Shown: positions 9,723 through 19,778 of the stretch, in pieces
How the letters are laid out: each line of letters begins with the position of its first letter
Position numbering within the stretch: position 1 is the stretch's first letter
From: Taxillus chinensis
Lineage: Eukaryota; Streptophyta; Magnoliopsida; Santalales; Loranthaceae
DNA length: 64,000 nt
Direction of reading: 5' to 3'
NCBI GenBank assembly: GCA_023512835.1
Contig: CM042084.1
Span: 56,226,793 to 56,290,792 of the forward strand
Position numbers and translations under genes: made by a program
The notes under the pieces: generated by a model
Database searches by the model: none
What the model saw: only the letters and a program-made list of their open reading frames with translations
Told to the model about the DNA's origin: nothing

Positions 9723-10229
9723 TTGAGATGTGTTTTGTTAGCCGGTGTGGTGAGGCTGGGGTTACGCCCACTTGTGTGATGTTTTATTTTCTTTTTCCTA
9801 ATACTTGTCACGTCACTACACCTGTGCACATGCATGTAGCCGCTAGGAGCATGGGAAGGGTTGGGGAGACTTGATCCCTCCTGAGCCGTGGTTGCTCACC
9901 CCTCCTACCGTGTTTGCTTGTTTTCCAGGGACTTACAGACGTTAGGTGGATACACCAAGGTGGAAGACCATAATTATTTTACTCTCTTCCATTTATGTTT
10001 TGTTTTTTTTATGGGAATTGATGTAACCCCAGTGGGGATGGGATTGGAAAGGATTTTGCTGTAATAAACTGGTTTGGATTGCTTTTATGAACATTACTTT
10101 CTCGAATGTGTTGTGGATGTTTAAAATGTTAAATTCTTGGTTTGTATCCTAACCCCTTTGCCCTCCGTGTGGGTAAAAGGGGAGTCACGTACCGATTTCC
10201 TCGGGTTGGAAATCCGGGGCGTGACAATA

Positions 10230-10241
10230 TGGTATCAGAGC
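10230..10241 (+). promoter_or_regulatory. element A primer-binding site
   Basis: TGGTATCAGAGC, matching the 3' end of initiator tRNA-Met, begins three bases after the LTR end. It would prime minus-strand cDNA synthesis. Confidence 0.95.
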
Positions 10242-10634
10242 ATGGTCTAGTTGGCCTAGGGTAGTGGGCGGACCTGGTTATCCTAAGTCCTTTGGAGGAG
10301 CCTGGAGGGACATGCCTGATCAACATGGTCCTCTTTGAGCCTCCAAGGTGTACTTAGGGTAGTCCAGTCTTGTGGTAGGATTTGCATGTATTGGCATTAG
10401 GGCACTAGTTGCATTTACTGTGAATGTATGCTAAACTGTTGATAAGATCATATGATTAAGTGAAATGTGCAACTCTGATTTGTTTGGCAATGTGTACTGA
10501 ACTGTGCAATGTGATTGATGCAATGTATGTGTGTAATGTCATGTGATAGTGGAATTGATCAGTGGGGTAGAGGTAGTGACGCGATAGATTATAAAATTGT
10601 TTTGACGTTGTGCTTCTTACTTCGTGTAGTAAGA
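10242..10634 (+). other. element A untranslated leader
   Basis: Non-coding sequence between the primer site and gag, conserved with B, F and H (the CTAGTTGGCC, GGACATGCCTGATCAACATG and GTGCAACTCTGATT blocks recur in each). The last bases before gag, TTACTTCGTGTAGTAAGA, are also conserved and form a short inverted repeat (TTACTTCG/GTAGTAAG) just upstream of the start codon. Confidence 0.7.
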
Positions 10635-11600
10635 ATGCCGCCGAGGAGAGTGACACGTGCGTCCGGGGCGATGGCCGATGAGTCATCTACCCATGAGGGT
10701 CCGGGTGCGGGACCGTCCGTTGGAGGGCATGCGTTGTTGCTGGCACAGCTACGAGAAGGCATCCGGCTGGAGGTACGAGAGCTACGGGAGGGACTCCGGC
10801 AGGACGTTCGGGAGGAGGTGCGCCGTGAGATGGCAGCACAGTAGGTGGTGCCACCACCACCACCACCACCAGTAGGAGAGCTGCCTCGTGCAGAGGATGA
10901 CGTGGTGACATGGTTCCGAAAGGAACAACCTCCGCGATTTAAGGGGGAAGGTGATCTTGTGGTAGCTGAGTAGTGGTTGAGGCAGATTGAGCATGTGTTC
11001 TCCTTTCTCCTGCCCCGGGAAGAGGATAAGGTGCGACTGGCAATTCGGCAGCTGGAGGGGGATGCTTTGGAGTGGTGGACGAGTGTCGCGGGGAGCCGTG
11101 TGGTGCAACTCATGCTTTGGGAGGAGTTCTTGCAACTCTTCCATGATGAGTTCTTCCCGGAATCGGTGAGATGGCGAGAAGAGGGAAGAATTCGGCGGCT
11201 TGACGAGGGATCCAGGACGGTACCTGAGTATGAGCGGGAGTTTCGGAGCTTGAGTAGGTTTGCTCTTGAGACCGTGGCAAGGGAGGACCTGAAGGCCCAC
11301 AAGTTCACTTTGGGCCTTGGGTCAGCCCTCAGGCAGGGGTGGCAATTCTACGCTTGAGGACCTATGCCGAGGCCGTGGAGATGGCCCGTATAGCCGAGAG
11401 AGAGCTGGATGATGGGAGGCAGGCCCATCAGGGTCGCCAATTGCAGAGTGGGCCTGATCGAGATGCAGGGTCCAAGAGGCTCAAGACGGAGGAGAGGGAT
11501 AGCAGTTCTTTTCGCAGTCGGGGTCGGACATCCGTGAACCCCGGGAGGTTCACCTTTGGCGGCGGAAGACAGGGTGGTCCATCTGGGAGTCTACCTAGCA
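10635..11600 (+). pseudogene. element A gag, broken
   Basis: Gag is the particle protein. The start MPPRRVTRASGAM is the conserved first ATG, and B and F share it. An N-terminal charged helix (LREGIRLEVRELREGL) is followed by TAG at 10842-10844, a proline run from a CAC microsatellite, a second TAG (GAG-TAG-TGG, near 10971) where B has a histidine codon, and the retrotransposon gag core (RQIEHVFSFLLPREEDKVRLAI, ALEWW, EFLQLFHDEFFPE, YEREFRSLSRFA). A frameshift near 11335 shifts to the frame with TYAEAVEMARIAERE. Confidence 0.85.
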
Positions 11601-11613
11601 CTGGTCACCGCTT

Positions 11614-12342
11614 GTGGAGAGCAGGGGTCACTTCAAGGGGGAGTGCCCCAAGAAGGACTGGCGATGCAACAACTGTGGACGAGAGGGCCATTTGCGCCGG
11701 GTTTGCAGGAGTGGCAACAAGGGAGCGGGGGGCATGGCATCCAGCGTTAGGAGTGATGCTAGCTTCCGTGCACCAGCTGAGAGACCAGCTCGTCAGTGGC
11801 AGGCCAGCCAGGCAGGATCCAGTCAGACCCGACCCCAGGGGAGGCCGGAGCGGCAGCAGACTGAGGCTGGAGGCAACCTTAGCGGGAAGCGTCCAGTGAG
11901 TGAGCCGACCAGTGGCACGGGCCAAGGAAGGGTGTTTGCACTGGAGGCGACGTACCAGGAGGAGGCTGAGCTACCACCCCCACCAGCTGAGGGTGGAGCA
12001 GGACCATCGGTGGTTAGAGGTACCCTCTTGATTTCCCGTACGTCAGCTTTTGTTCTTTTTGATACGGGTGCATCGTGTTCCTTCGCTGCCGAGCTTCTTA
12101 TTGATGGCTTGGGGTTAGCTTGTGTGGAGGCCGCAAGGCCCCTAGTTGTGGAGTCTCCGGTGGGGGGCATGATTGAGGTATGGCGAGTGTGTTGTGACTA
12201 TGTGTTAACCATAGGCGAGGTGGAGCTGAGTTTTGACTTGTATGTGATGCCTTTGCGTACTTTTGACCTGATCTTGGGTATGGATTGGCTTATGGCTTTC
12301 CAAGCCAAGATAGATCATACTGGCGGCGTGTATCCTTCGTGA
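11614..12342 (+). CDS. element A Gag zinc knuckle and aspartic protease segment
   Basis: A single open frame of 242 codons, part of the polyprotein and not an independent gene. It has a CCHC knuckle, CNNCGREGHLRRVC (residues ~18-31), a Gln/Arg-rich linker, and the retroviral-type aspartic protease with active site [10 protein letters not shown] (D about residue 150) and the later DLILGMDWL motif. The protease would cleave the Gag-Pol precursor in the particle. The first of the usual paired knuckles (CGEQGH..C) is out of frame. The frame ends about 70 bases after DLILGMDWL by a frameshift. Confidence 0.85.
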   Translation: MESRGHFKGECPKKDWRCNNCGREGHLRRVCRSGNKGAGGMASSVRSDASFRAPAERPARQWQASQAGSSQTRPQGRPERQQTEAGGNLSGKRPVSEPTSGTGQGRVFALEATYQEEAELPPPPAEGGAGPSVVRGTLLISRTSAFVLFDTGASCSFAAELLIDGLGLACVEAARPLVVESPVGGMIEVWRVCCDYVLTIGEVELSFDLYVMPLRTFDLILGMDWLMAFQAKIDHTGGVYPS

Positions 12343-13300
12343 CACCTGCGGGGACCTCTTGCACCCTGCAGGGGGAGTGGGACCGTGAGGCGAGTCGGGC
12401 CGGGCCGGTGTTGGACCAGGTGGGGCGCCATTACCCACCGGTTGGCGCCCTGACCTTTGCTGAGGAGGGGAAGGTGGAAAAGAGGGTGTGGCCCGTTGTT
12501 GTGGACCAATTTCAGGATGTCTTCCCTGACCAGTTGAGGAGTTTACCTCCTCAGAGGAGTATGGAGTTCACCATTGAGTTGGTGCCGGGGACGGGTCCGA
12601 TTTCCCAAGTAGCGTATCGTTTGGGGCCAGCCGAGCTGAGGGAGCTGTAGAGGCAAATAGAGGAGTTGGGGGACCAGGGGTATATCAGACCGAGTACCTC
12701 ACCCTGGGGTGCTCCGGTGCTCTTTGCTAAGAAGGCTGATGGCACACTTCGTCTTTGCATCGACTACAGGAAGCCAATTCGATGATCGTGAAGAATAAGT
12801 ACCCGTTGCCTCGGATAGATGACCTGTTTGGCCAATTGAGTGGGGCCCAGTGGTTTTCCAAAATAGATTTACGGTCGGGGTATCACCAGCTCAGGGTTAG
12901 GGAGGAGGACATCCCTAAGACGGCTTTTCGGTGCAGGTATGGGCATTATGAGTGGGTTGTGATGCCTTTCGGGCTCACTAATGCGCCAACGGTGTTCATG
13001 CATTTGATGAACCAAGTCTTTGCCCCATACTTAGACTCGTTCGTGGTGGTGTTTATCGACGATATCTTGGTGTATTCCAAGACCGAGAAGGAACATGTGG
13101 AGCACTTGGCAACAGTGTTGCAAACCTTGAGGGACCAGCAGCTGTTTGCTAAGTTTAGCAAGTGTGAGTTTTGGCTACAGGAGGTTCACTTTCTTGGCCA
13201 TGTGGTGTCACTGAGGGAGTTAAGGTGGACCCAACCAAGATTGAGGCCGTGGCATCGTGGGCGAGGCCAACCAACGTTTTTGAGATCCGTAGCTTTCTTG
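12285..13300 (+). pseudogene. element A reverse transcriptase
   Basis: This would copy element RNA to DNA. The linker [17 protein letters not shown] leads into the gypsy RT start; a TAG interrupts at about 12648, followed by [23 protein letters not shown] frameshift occurs near 12770 (DYRK, with the following L lost). The core continues with [34 protein letters not shown] and the catalytic FIDDILVYS (aspartates at 13058-13063). The FIDD form is common in this superfamily. A further frameshift lies near 13200. Confidence 0.9.
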
Positions 13301-13850
13301 GCTTGGCGGGGTACTATCGTCGTTTTGTCAAGGGGTTCTCCCGTTTGGCAGCTCCTATGACAGTGTTGACTCGGAAGGGCGTGAAGTTTGATTGGACTGA
13401 CAAGTGTCAACAGGCGTTTGAGGCTCTCAAAACCCGTTTGACCACTGCATCGGTGTTGAGGTTACCTCGGGAGGATATCCCATATGAGGTGTATTGTGAT
13501 GCGTCCAGGGTTGGTTTGGGGTGTGTGCTTATGCAGGAGCGCAATGTGGTAGCTTATGGGTCAAGGCAGCTGAAGCCTCATGAGCAGAATTACCCTACCC
13601 ATGATCTTGAGTCGGCGGCTGTCATCTTCGCCCTGAAAGTTGGCAGCACTACCTCTTGGAGGAAAAGTTTGTGGTGTTCTCAGATCACAAGAGCCTTCAG
13701 TACATCTTTACTCAGAAGGACTTGAATTTGAGGCAAAGGAGATGGGTGGAGTATTTGCAGACCTTTGACTTTACTCTTGCCTATACCCCAGGCAAGGGTA
13801 ATGTTGTGGCTGACGCGTTGAGCAGAAAAGGGAAAGCTGAGGTGGCCGTG
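13171..13850 (+). pseudogene. element A RNase H and connection
   Basis: RT connection ([30 protein letters not shown]) leads into RNase H with [17 protein letters not shown] (catalytic D at 13498-13500), [20 protein letters not shown] and the later ADALSRK. A frameshift near 13640 splits the domain between two frames. RNase H degrades the RNA strand of the RNA-DNA hybrid. All expected motifs are visible, but not in one frame. Confidence 0.85.
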
Positions 13851-14900
13851 AGAGAGTGGAAGCTGATGGAGCAGTTGGCGATGTTGCAGCTGCAGCCTGT
13901 TGTTCGTGATAGTGGGACAGTCCTGAGTCCTTTGGTGATTGTGCCTGAGTTGTACCAGCGCGTTCGGGAGGAACAGTTGGGTGACATTGAGTGTGAGGTT
14001 CTCCGTGCCCATATTGAGGCTGGGGAGCTATCTGAGGATTGGACAGAGGGTCCTGAGTATGAGTTGTCATTTCAGGGACGGTTGGTAAAGGCTTCTTCCC
14101 TCAGGGATGAGGTGATGAGGGAGTTTCACCAGTCTAGAGTTGCTGTGCATCCAGGGGGTACAAAGATATACCATGCGCTTCAGGGACATTTTTGGTGGCC
14201 TGGGATGAAATGCGATGTAGCTGCCTTTGTTTTGCGGTGCCTCACGTGTCAGCAGGTGAAGGCTGAGCATCAGCGGCCGGCGGGCATGTTACACCCATTG
14301 CCCATAGCGGAGTGGAAGTGGGACCACATAGCGATGGATTTTGTGACTGGCCTTCCACCCACCACGGGGAGAAAAGATATGATTTGAGTGATTGTGGATC
14401 GACTCACAAAGTCGGCCCATTTCTGATCGTTGCGAGCGGGACTCCATTGGGACCTTGAGTCAGCTGTACATGAACGAGATTGTGAGACTGCATGGAGTAC
14501 CATCATCGGTTGTCTCTGACCGGGATTCGAGGTTCATTTCCCGTTTTTGGGTAGGTTTGCAGGAGGCTATGGGGACCAAGCTTCACTTGAGTACAACCTT
14601 TCACCCTGAGACTGACGGTCAGACAGAGAGGACGAATCAGACGTTGGAGGACATGTTACGGGCCTGTGTGTTAGATTTTGGGGGTTCGTGGGCAACTCAC
14701 CTTCCTTTGGTGGAGTTTGCCTACAATAACAATTTTTCAGCGTCCATTGGGATGGCTCCTTTTGAGGCGTTGTATGGCAGACCCTGCCGATCACCGTTGT
14801 GTTGGACTGAGGTCGGCGAAGCCGCTCTCTTGGGACCACAGATGGTTCAAGAGGCTACCGAGAAGGTTAAGTTGATTCGTCAGCGTTTGTTATCGCCTGC
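13850..14900 (+). pseudogene. element A integrase
   Basis: The zinc-binding HHCC region is visible (HPGGTKIYHAL ... CLTCQQVKAEHQRPAG), then the core with [14 protein letters not shown] (first D), VSDRDSRFISRFW (second D) and FHPETDGQTERTNQ (E). A TGA at 14385-14387 stands where relatives read TGG (KDMIW), and the next stretch is frameshifted until about 14450. The later conserved [14 protein letters not shown] and ALYGRPCRSPLCW follow. Integrase joins the cDNA to host DNA. Confidence 0.9.
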
Positions 14901-15381
14901 AGTCGGCAAAAATCTTATGCGGATCAGCGGCGGCGACCTTTGGAGTTTTCTGTTGGTGATCATGTGTTTCTTTGTGTTTCTCCACATCGTGGACATCGAC
15001 GGTTTGGGCGAGGTTCCAAGCTATCTCCGCGGTTTATTGGTCCTTTTGATATTCTAGATCGTGTGGGGCCTGTGGCCTACCGGTTAGCGTTACCACCGCG
15101 ACTGAGTCGAGTGCACAATGTATTCCACGTGTCCCAGTTGCGGAAGTATCACCCTGACCCCACTCATGTGATCGATTGGGGGACATTAGACATTGAGGAT
15201 GACATGTCCGTTGTTGAGGCCCCTATCCGTATCCTAGATCGGCGAGAGAAGCTTTTGCGTGGTCGTGCTATTCCTTTGGTTCGCGTGCTGTGGCAGCACC
15301 GTGGCATTGAGGAGGAGACATGAGAACGTGAGTCCGTGATGCGTGAGCGGCACCCGGACTTGTTCGAGGACGAACAATCTT
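14900..15381 (+). pseudogene. element A integrase C-terminus, chromodomain-like tail
   Basis: An open frame of 127 codons gives FSVGDHVFLCVSP, KLSPRFIGPFDILDRVGPVAY, HNVFHVSQLRKYHPDPTH and a tail APIRILDRREKLLRG...LVRVLWQHRG. The tail resembles the divergent chromodomain of Tekay/Del chromoviruses, which is thought to steer insertion to heterochromatin. A TGA at 15321-15323 (ETW expected) cuts it early, and the conserved end (ERESVMRERHPDLFEDEQS) follows in frame up to a TAA at about 15380. Confidence 0.75.
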
Positions 15382-15685
15382 AAGCGTGGGAGGTGGTCAT
15401 TGGCCAAGGGATAGTGATGTGTTTTCTTGTATTAGTTGTGTACGATTTGGTGTATTTGTATTGTCTTTTAGACATGTGTTCTTATTTGTGATGTGTTTTG
15501 AGATGTGTATTTGTGACATACGGATATGTGTTATATGCATTATTGTGATGTGGTTATGGATTATGGTGGTACCTTGTTATGTGCTGTTATGTGTTGTGCG
15601 CGGTGTATGACCCATTTGGGTGTTGTGGCTCGCCGTGTGGCAAATGGGTAGCTTGTGTTTGTTTTCCTCGAGGACGAAAAGTCTT
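15382..15685 (+). other. element A 3' untranslated region between two purine-tract blocks
   Basis: Non-coding, T/G-rich, conserved in B, F and H (GTGATGTGTTTTCTTGTATTA, CCATTTGGGTGTTGTGGC). It is bounded by two related blocks: the pol end TCGAGGACGAACAATCTTAAG with a following GTGGGAGGTGG, and TCGAGGACGAAAAGTCTTAAG with the true purine tract. The ORFs here are shadows. Confidence 0.7.
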
Positions 15686-15698
15686 AAGGGGGAGAGGA
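15686..15698 (+). promoter_or_regulatory. element A polypurine tract
   Basis: AAGGGGGAGAGGA ends one base before the 3' LTR, the site that would prime plus-strand DNA synthesis. Confidence 0.9.
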
Positions 15699-16389
15699 TG
15701 TAATGACCCGTGTGTAACCCGTGTGTATGAAGTTAACCACAAACACCTTGGATGTTGGTGCACAAGTTTGAGGTAAGAGATGAGCCCAAGAGGGGACTTT
15801 TGGGAGGTGCATGTGACAAGTGATAACGTACCTTTATGCCCTAGGAAGATGCTATGCGTATACAGGCGGTTTTAAACTGTTTTGGCTGATCTTGGAGCTC
15901 ACTTTTGACCTAGTAGATGGCCTCAAACAATTGGCGTGCAAGAACAAAAGTTTCTTAGAATGAGGTCCTCTATCTACCACAGAAATTTCAGAGCATTTGG
16001 AGCTGCACGTGAATTCACCCATTTCACGTGCAAGCATATTTTTGCTTCCTAGACCTCTACAAGATGCAAGAAGGCTTGGGGTGAAGTTTGAGTGCATTTG
16101 GAGCTGCACGTCAATTGGGGAATTGGCGTTCAAATTGGCGTGCAAGCATGTTTTTGCATGGTTATCTTGGTTTTGTCATTCTAATCATCTTTTCCCAAAG
16201 GACCATGTTGGAATTGTGAATATTTTGGTGTGTATGGATGTGGGAAGGTCATAGCTTGTTCCATCAAAACTACGTCGTTTTGATGGTTGGGATTCACTTA
16301 ATCAAAACTACGTCGTTTTGATGTTGTGTTGTCTATATAAGGAGGAGAAGCCCCTCTGTTTTAGGTTTAGGGTTTGTTGCTCCACCACC

Positions 16390-16443
<54 letters not shown>

Positions 16444-17565
16444 GGAAGGAGAGCTTCGGTGGCTGCCGGAGCGTCTTGCGTGGGTGGTCGGAGTCTTGCG
16501 TGGAAGCGGGAGCAGGAGTACATACAAGGTAGGGTTCTGTTCTTCCTAAATCCTCCTCTCGTCCTAGGGTTCGGGGGCAGATTATGGGTTATATCTCATA
16601 TATATATATATATATGTAATCCATATAGGTGTGATCTCCTATATGGATGTTGGCCTTCGATGGCATTTTGGTGTGATTTTGTTGTTACATGCTATATGTT
16701 CGATGAAATGCCTGTGTGAATATAGCTGTGTGTATATGCCCATTACGTGTTTGGTAATATGTCTGTGTGGCTGGATTTGTGATTTAGTGTATGTATGTAT
16801 GCTGGGTGTTTGTTCTATGGCCTGAATGGCTGGGTTTGTGCACTTGTGAACGGGTGCACACCAAGTGTTTGGTTTTATGCTTGAGTGACCGTGGTGTGTG
16901 TTGTGTGCATGATCGTGCTATCTGGCCTGAAGAGGCGGTTAAACTATTTTGCCTGAGAGGCGGTTAAACCAGGGCCTGAAGAGGCGGTTAAACTACTTTG
17001 CCTGGAGAGGCGGTTAAATCAGTGGCCTGAAGAGGCGGTTAAACTACTTGCTTGAGATGTGTTTTGTTAGCCAGTGTGGCTGGGGCTGGGGTTACGCCCA
17101 CTTGTGTGATGTTTTATTTTCTTTTTCCTAATACTGTCACGTCACTACACCTGTGCACATGCATGTAGCCGCTAGGAGCATGGGAAGGGTTGGGGAGACT
17201 TGATCCCTACTGAGCTGTGGTTGCTCACCCCTCCTACTATGTTTGCTTGTTTTCCAGGGACTTACAGGCGTTAGGTGGATACACCAAGGTGGAAGACCAT
17301 AATTATTTTACTCTCTTCCATTTATGTTTTGTTTTTTTTATGGGAATTGATGTAACCCCAGTGGGGATGGGATTGGAAAGGATTTTGCTGTAATAAACTG
17401 GTTTGGATTGCTTTTATGAACATTACTTTCTCGAATGTGTTGTGGATGTTTAAAATGTTAAATTCTTGGTTTGTATCCTAACCCCTCCTAACCCCTTTGC
17501 CCTCCGTGTGGGTAAAAGGGGAGTCACGTACCGGTTTCCTCGGGTTCAAAATCCGGGGCGTGACA
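15699..17565 (+). repeat. element A 3' LTR
   Basis: 1,867 bases, colinear with the 5' LTR. The differences I can see are mostly single bases, a different GA-tract length, a (TA)n length change before the hairpin, and an 11-base partial repeat (CCTAACCCCTC) near 17480. TATATAA is at 16334-16340, the predicted intron at 16529-17257, the hairpin at 16619-16648 and AATAAA at 17392-17397. Confidence 0.95.
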
Positions 17566-17570
17566 ATTGT

Positions 17571-18872
17571 GACGTGCAAGGAGATAATTATATGTCTACC
17601 TTCTACACGACGCCAGGAGCTTGGGGAGCACTTTCAGCTCATTTGAAGCTGCACTTCATATGAGGATATGACATGCAATATGACGTGCACCTGTATTTTT
17701 GCATAGTTCACTTTGGTTTTTTATTTGAAAGACTTTTCTCTAAAGACCCTTGGTCTAAATCTGCTTGGTTTGAGCATTATTGTAACTTCAAGATGGGTTT
17801 TGGGTTATTAAGCAAAACTACGTAGTTTTGCTTATGGGCTATCAGTTGTGGGCTAGGGCACATCTTTAGTTGGACTTGTAGCCCTATATAAAGGGAAAAA
17901 CACATCCACCATTTATAGAACTCAACATCTGAGAAAAAGGGCTGACGGCTGGAAACCCTAGCAGACTGGAGGTGTGGATTGCTGCTGGAATTGAAGATCA
18001 GAGCTAGGATTTGGGAATCATCTCACACCTTGAGGAAGGAAGCCACCTGAGAACACACTTTCTCTCCTGTACCTAGGTCTGAATGCTGTACTTTATGGAT
18101 TCTGGTGTAATCTCCAATATGAGTGAGTAGTTCCTATTTTCTAGGGGAGGAATGTAGCCCCCTATGCTATAATACTGATGATGGGTGAATTCTGGGTTTG
18201 TCTATGTGAAACTTGCATGTTTTAAGGATCTTATCATTATTTTATAATCTGGATTGTGCACTTCTGGATTACTTAGTCCTAGTCGGGGACAAAACTCATG
18301 ATTCTTGACATGCATACGCTTGGTGTGACCATTACCCTTGCATGTGTGTGATTTATTAGCTCTGAAGCTGCTGTAATGAAGATCATTCATGCTAAGTGCT
18401 TAGAAGGTCTGACAATGACCATTTGCCAAACCTTGGTTGATAAATAACATGCGTAGCTTAGAACAAACCTAAGAGCACTCGAATCAGTAGAAACAGTGCA
18501 GGGATGGCGAAGTTGTGACCCTAGATGTCTTAATTCTGAAATTTAAATCCAAACCATTCTGCTTAGTAATTTAAGAGATAGGAGTTTATAATTTGAGAAA
18601 AATACAAAATAGTAAGCTAAAACATTTTCTAGGACTAGAGTAAATAGATGATTTGATTAAAAACTGGAAAAGCTTGGTTAATCCCTGTGGGTTCGACTCC
18701 TTTCGTGCCGCTATACTGAGTAGTTACATTTAGGGAATCAAAGTAATATTTAGAAGGACAATTTAACGACAAAAGCTAAACTAAATCAGTGAAGCTGTGA
18801 AAAAGTTGTTCATCAGTCAAAAGGCAACAACTAACCATTGAATAATCATCTACGACAAAATTATTCCTTATA
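17571..18872 (+). repeat. right part of the old gypsy-type LTR split by element A
   Basis: It resumes with GACGTGCAAGG, completing a G-box-like inverted repeat whose left arm is at 8358-8366. A perfect 22-bp dyad (arms AGCAAAAC / GTTTTGCT around TACGTA) at 17811-17832 and a TATATAA at about 17885 follow, so it is a promoter-bearing LTR. The distal part (TCCCTGTGGGTTCGACTCC near 18685) resembles the end region of Tat/Athila-type LTRs, which is recalled rather than checked. No coding domain is present. Confidence 0.55.
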
Positions 18873-19536
18873 TGTAATGACCCGTGTTTTGGGATGTGGA
18901 GTTAGTCACAGTTTTGCCTTTTGGGGTGGCAATTGTTGGGTTTTAGGGAGTTTTATTCCCACTCACATTGGCTTGAACACTTTATATGATGATGGGCAAG
19001 CTTGAGATAAGAGATAAACCCAAGAGGGAACCTTTAGGGGGTGCACGTGATAATGGCTTATCACGGGCAGCGGTGTTTTTGCATGGGAGCCTTCCAGAAG
19101 TTATTCTAAGTCTTGTGGCAAAGTCTTAGGGCATTTGGAGCTTGCACGTGTCAATGACCTTTGTCACGTGCAACCATGTTTTTGCATCGTCTTCTTCGTT
19201 TTGTTATGTTGATAATCTTTTCCTTAAGGACCATGTTCAAATTGTGGGTATTTTGTCCTGTGTGGTTGCAGGAAGTTTGTGCCATGTTTCCTTTATTAAA
19301 ACTACGCCATTTTGATGGTGGGATTTCATTTATCAAAACTATGTCATTTTGATGCTGGGATTTCATTTATCAAAACTATGTCGTTTTGATGGTGGGATTT
19401 CATTTATCAAAACTACATCGTTTTAACGTTGGGTTCCATTTATCAAAACTACGTCGTTTTGATAAGTGAGGTGTCTATATAAGTAGGTGGAGGTCTCTTT
19501 GTTTTAGGTTTAGGGTTTCTTTCCGCCAGTTGTCGC

Positions 19537-19583
<47 letters not shown>

Positions 19584-19742
19584 TCTGATCGTTGCTGCTG
19601 TGGTGATTCGCGTGGGTGGACGGCATCTAGCGTGGGAGCAAGAGCAAGGAGGAACCTTTTGAGGTAGGGGTTTTGTCTCTTATAGTACCCATTCCGGGGT
19701 TAGGCCCTGTGGTGGATGATTTGTAGAGTATTGTCATTGCTG

Positions 19743-19778
<36 letters not shown>

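Larger units (their letters stand above)
9203..9928 (+). other. predicted intron inside the element A 5' LTR
   Basis: The donor-like site is AAG|GTAGGG and the acceptor-like site is TGTTTTCCAG|GG, with CTCAC (branch-point-like) about 35 bases upstream of the acceptor. The 3' LTR has the same sites at 16529 and 17257. Homologous positions are donor- and acceptor-like in B, E, F, H and the solo LTR at 2229-3922. This is an inference from conservation and no transcript is available. Confidence 0.5.
8379..10226 (+). repeat. element A 5' LTR
   Basis: 1,848 bases, TG...CA. In order it carries a G-box inverted repeat (8684-8712), two ACGT dyads, a TATA box, a GA microsatellite, a donor-like site, a hairpin, a minisatellite, an acceptor-like site and AATAAA (10063-10068) about 160 bases before the end. 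If the TATA and AATAAA boxes are real, R is about 1 kb long and holds the hairpin and the predicted intron. Confidence 0.95.
8379..17565 (+). mobile_element. element A: full-length Ty3/gypsy retrotransposon, Tekay/Del-like
   Basis: A 9.2-kb element with two LTRs (TGTAATGACC...GGGGCGTGACA), a 5-bp target duplication ATTGT (8374-8378, 17566-17570), an iMet primer site and a purine tract. The domain order is gag, protease, RT, RNase H, integrase with a chromodomain-like tail, which is the Ty3/gypsy order. The tail (AEAPIRILDRREKLLRG type) resembles Tekay/Del chromoviruses; this lineage call is an inference. The LTRs differ by only about 1-2% by eye, yet the coding region has several stops and frameshifts. 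Confidence 0.95.

Noticed and set aside
10589..11308. 239-aa and 172-aa minus-strand ORFs opposite gag
   Set aside because: The plus strand encodes the conserved gag core; the minus-strand frames are compositional shadows.
18680..18720. tRNA-like GGTTCGACTCC (T-arm-like) sequence
   Set aside because: No acceptor stem, D-arm or anticodon arm can be folded around it. The phrase is common at Tat/Athila-type LTR ends.
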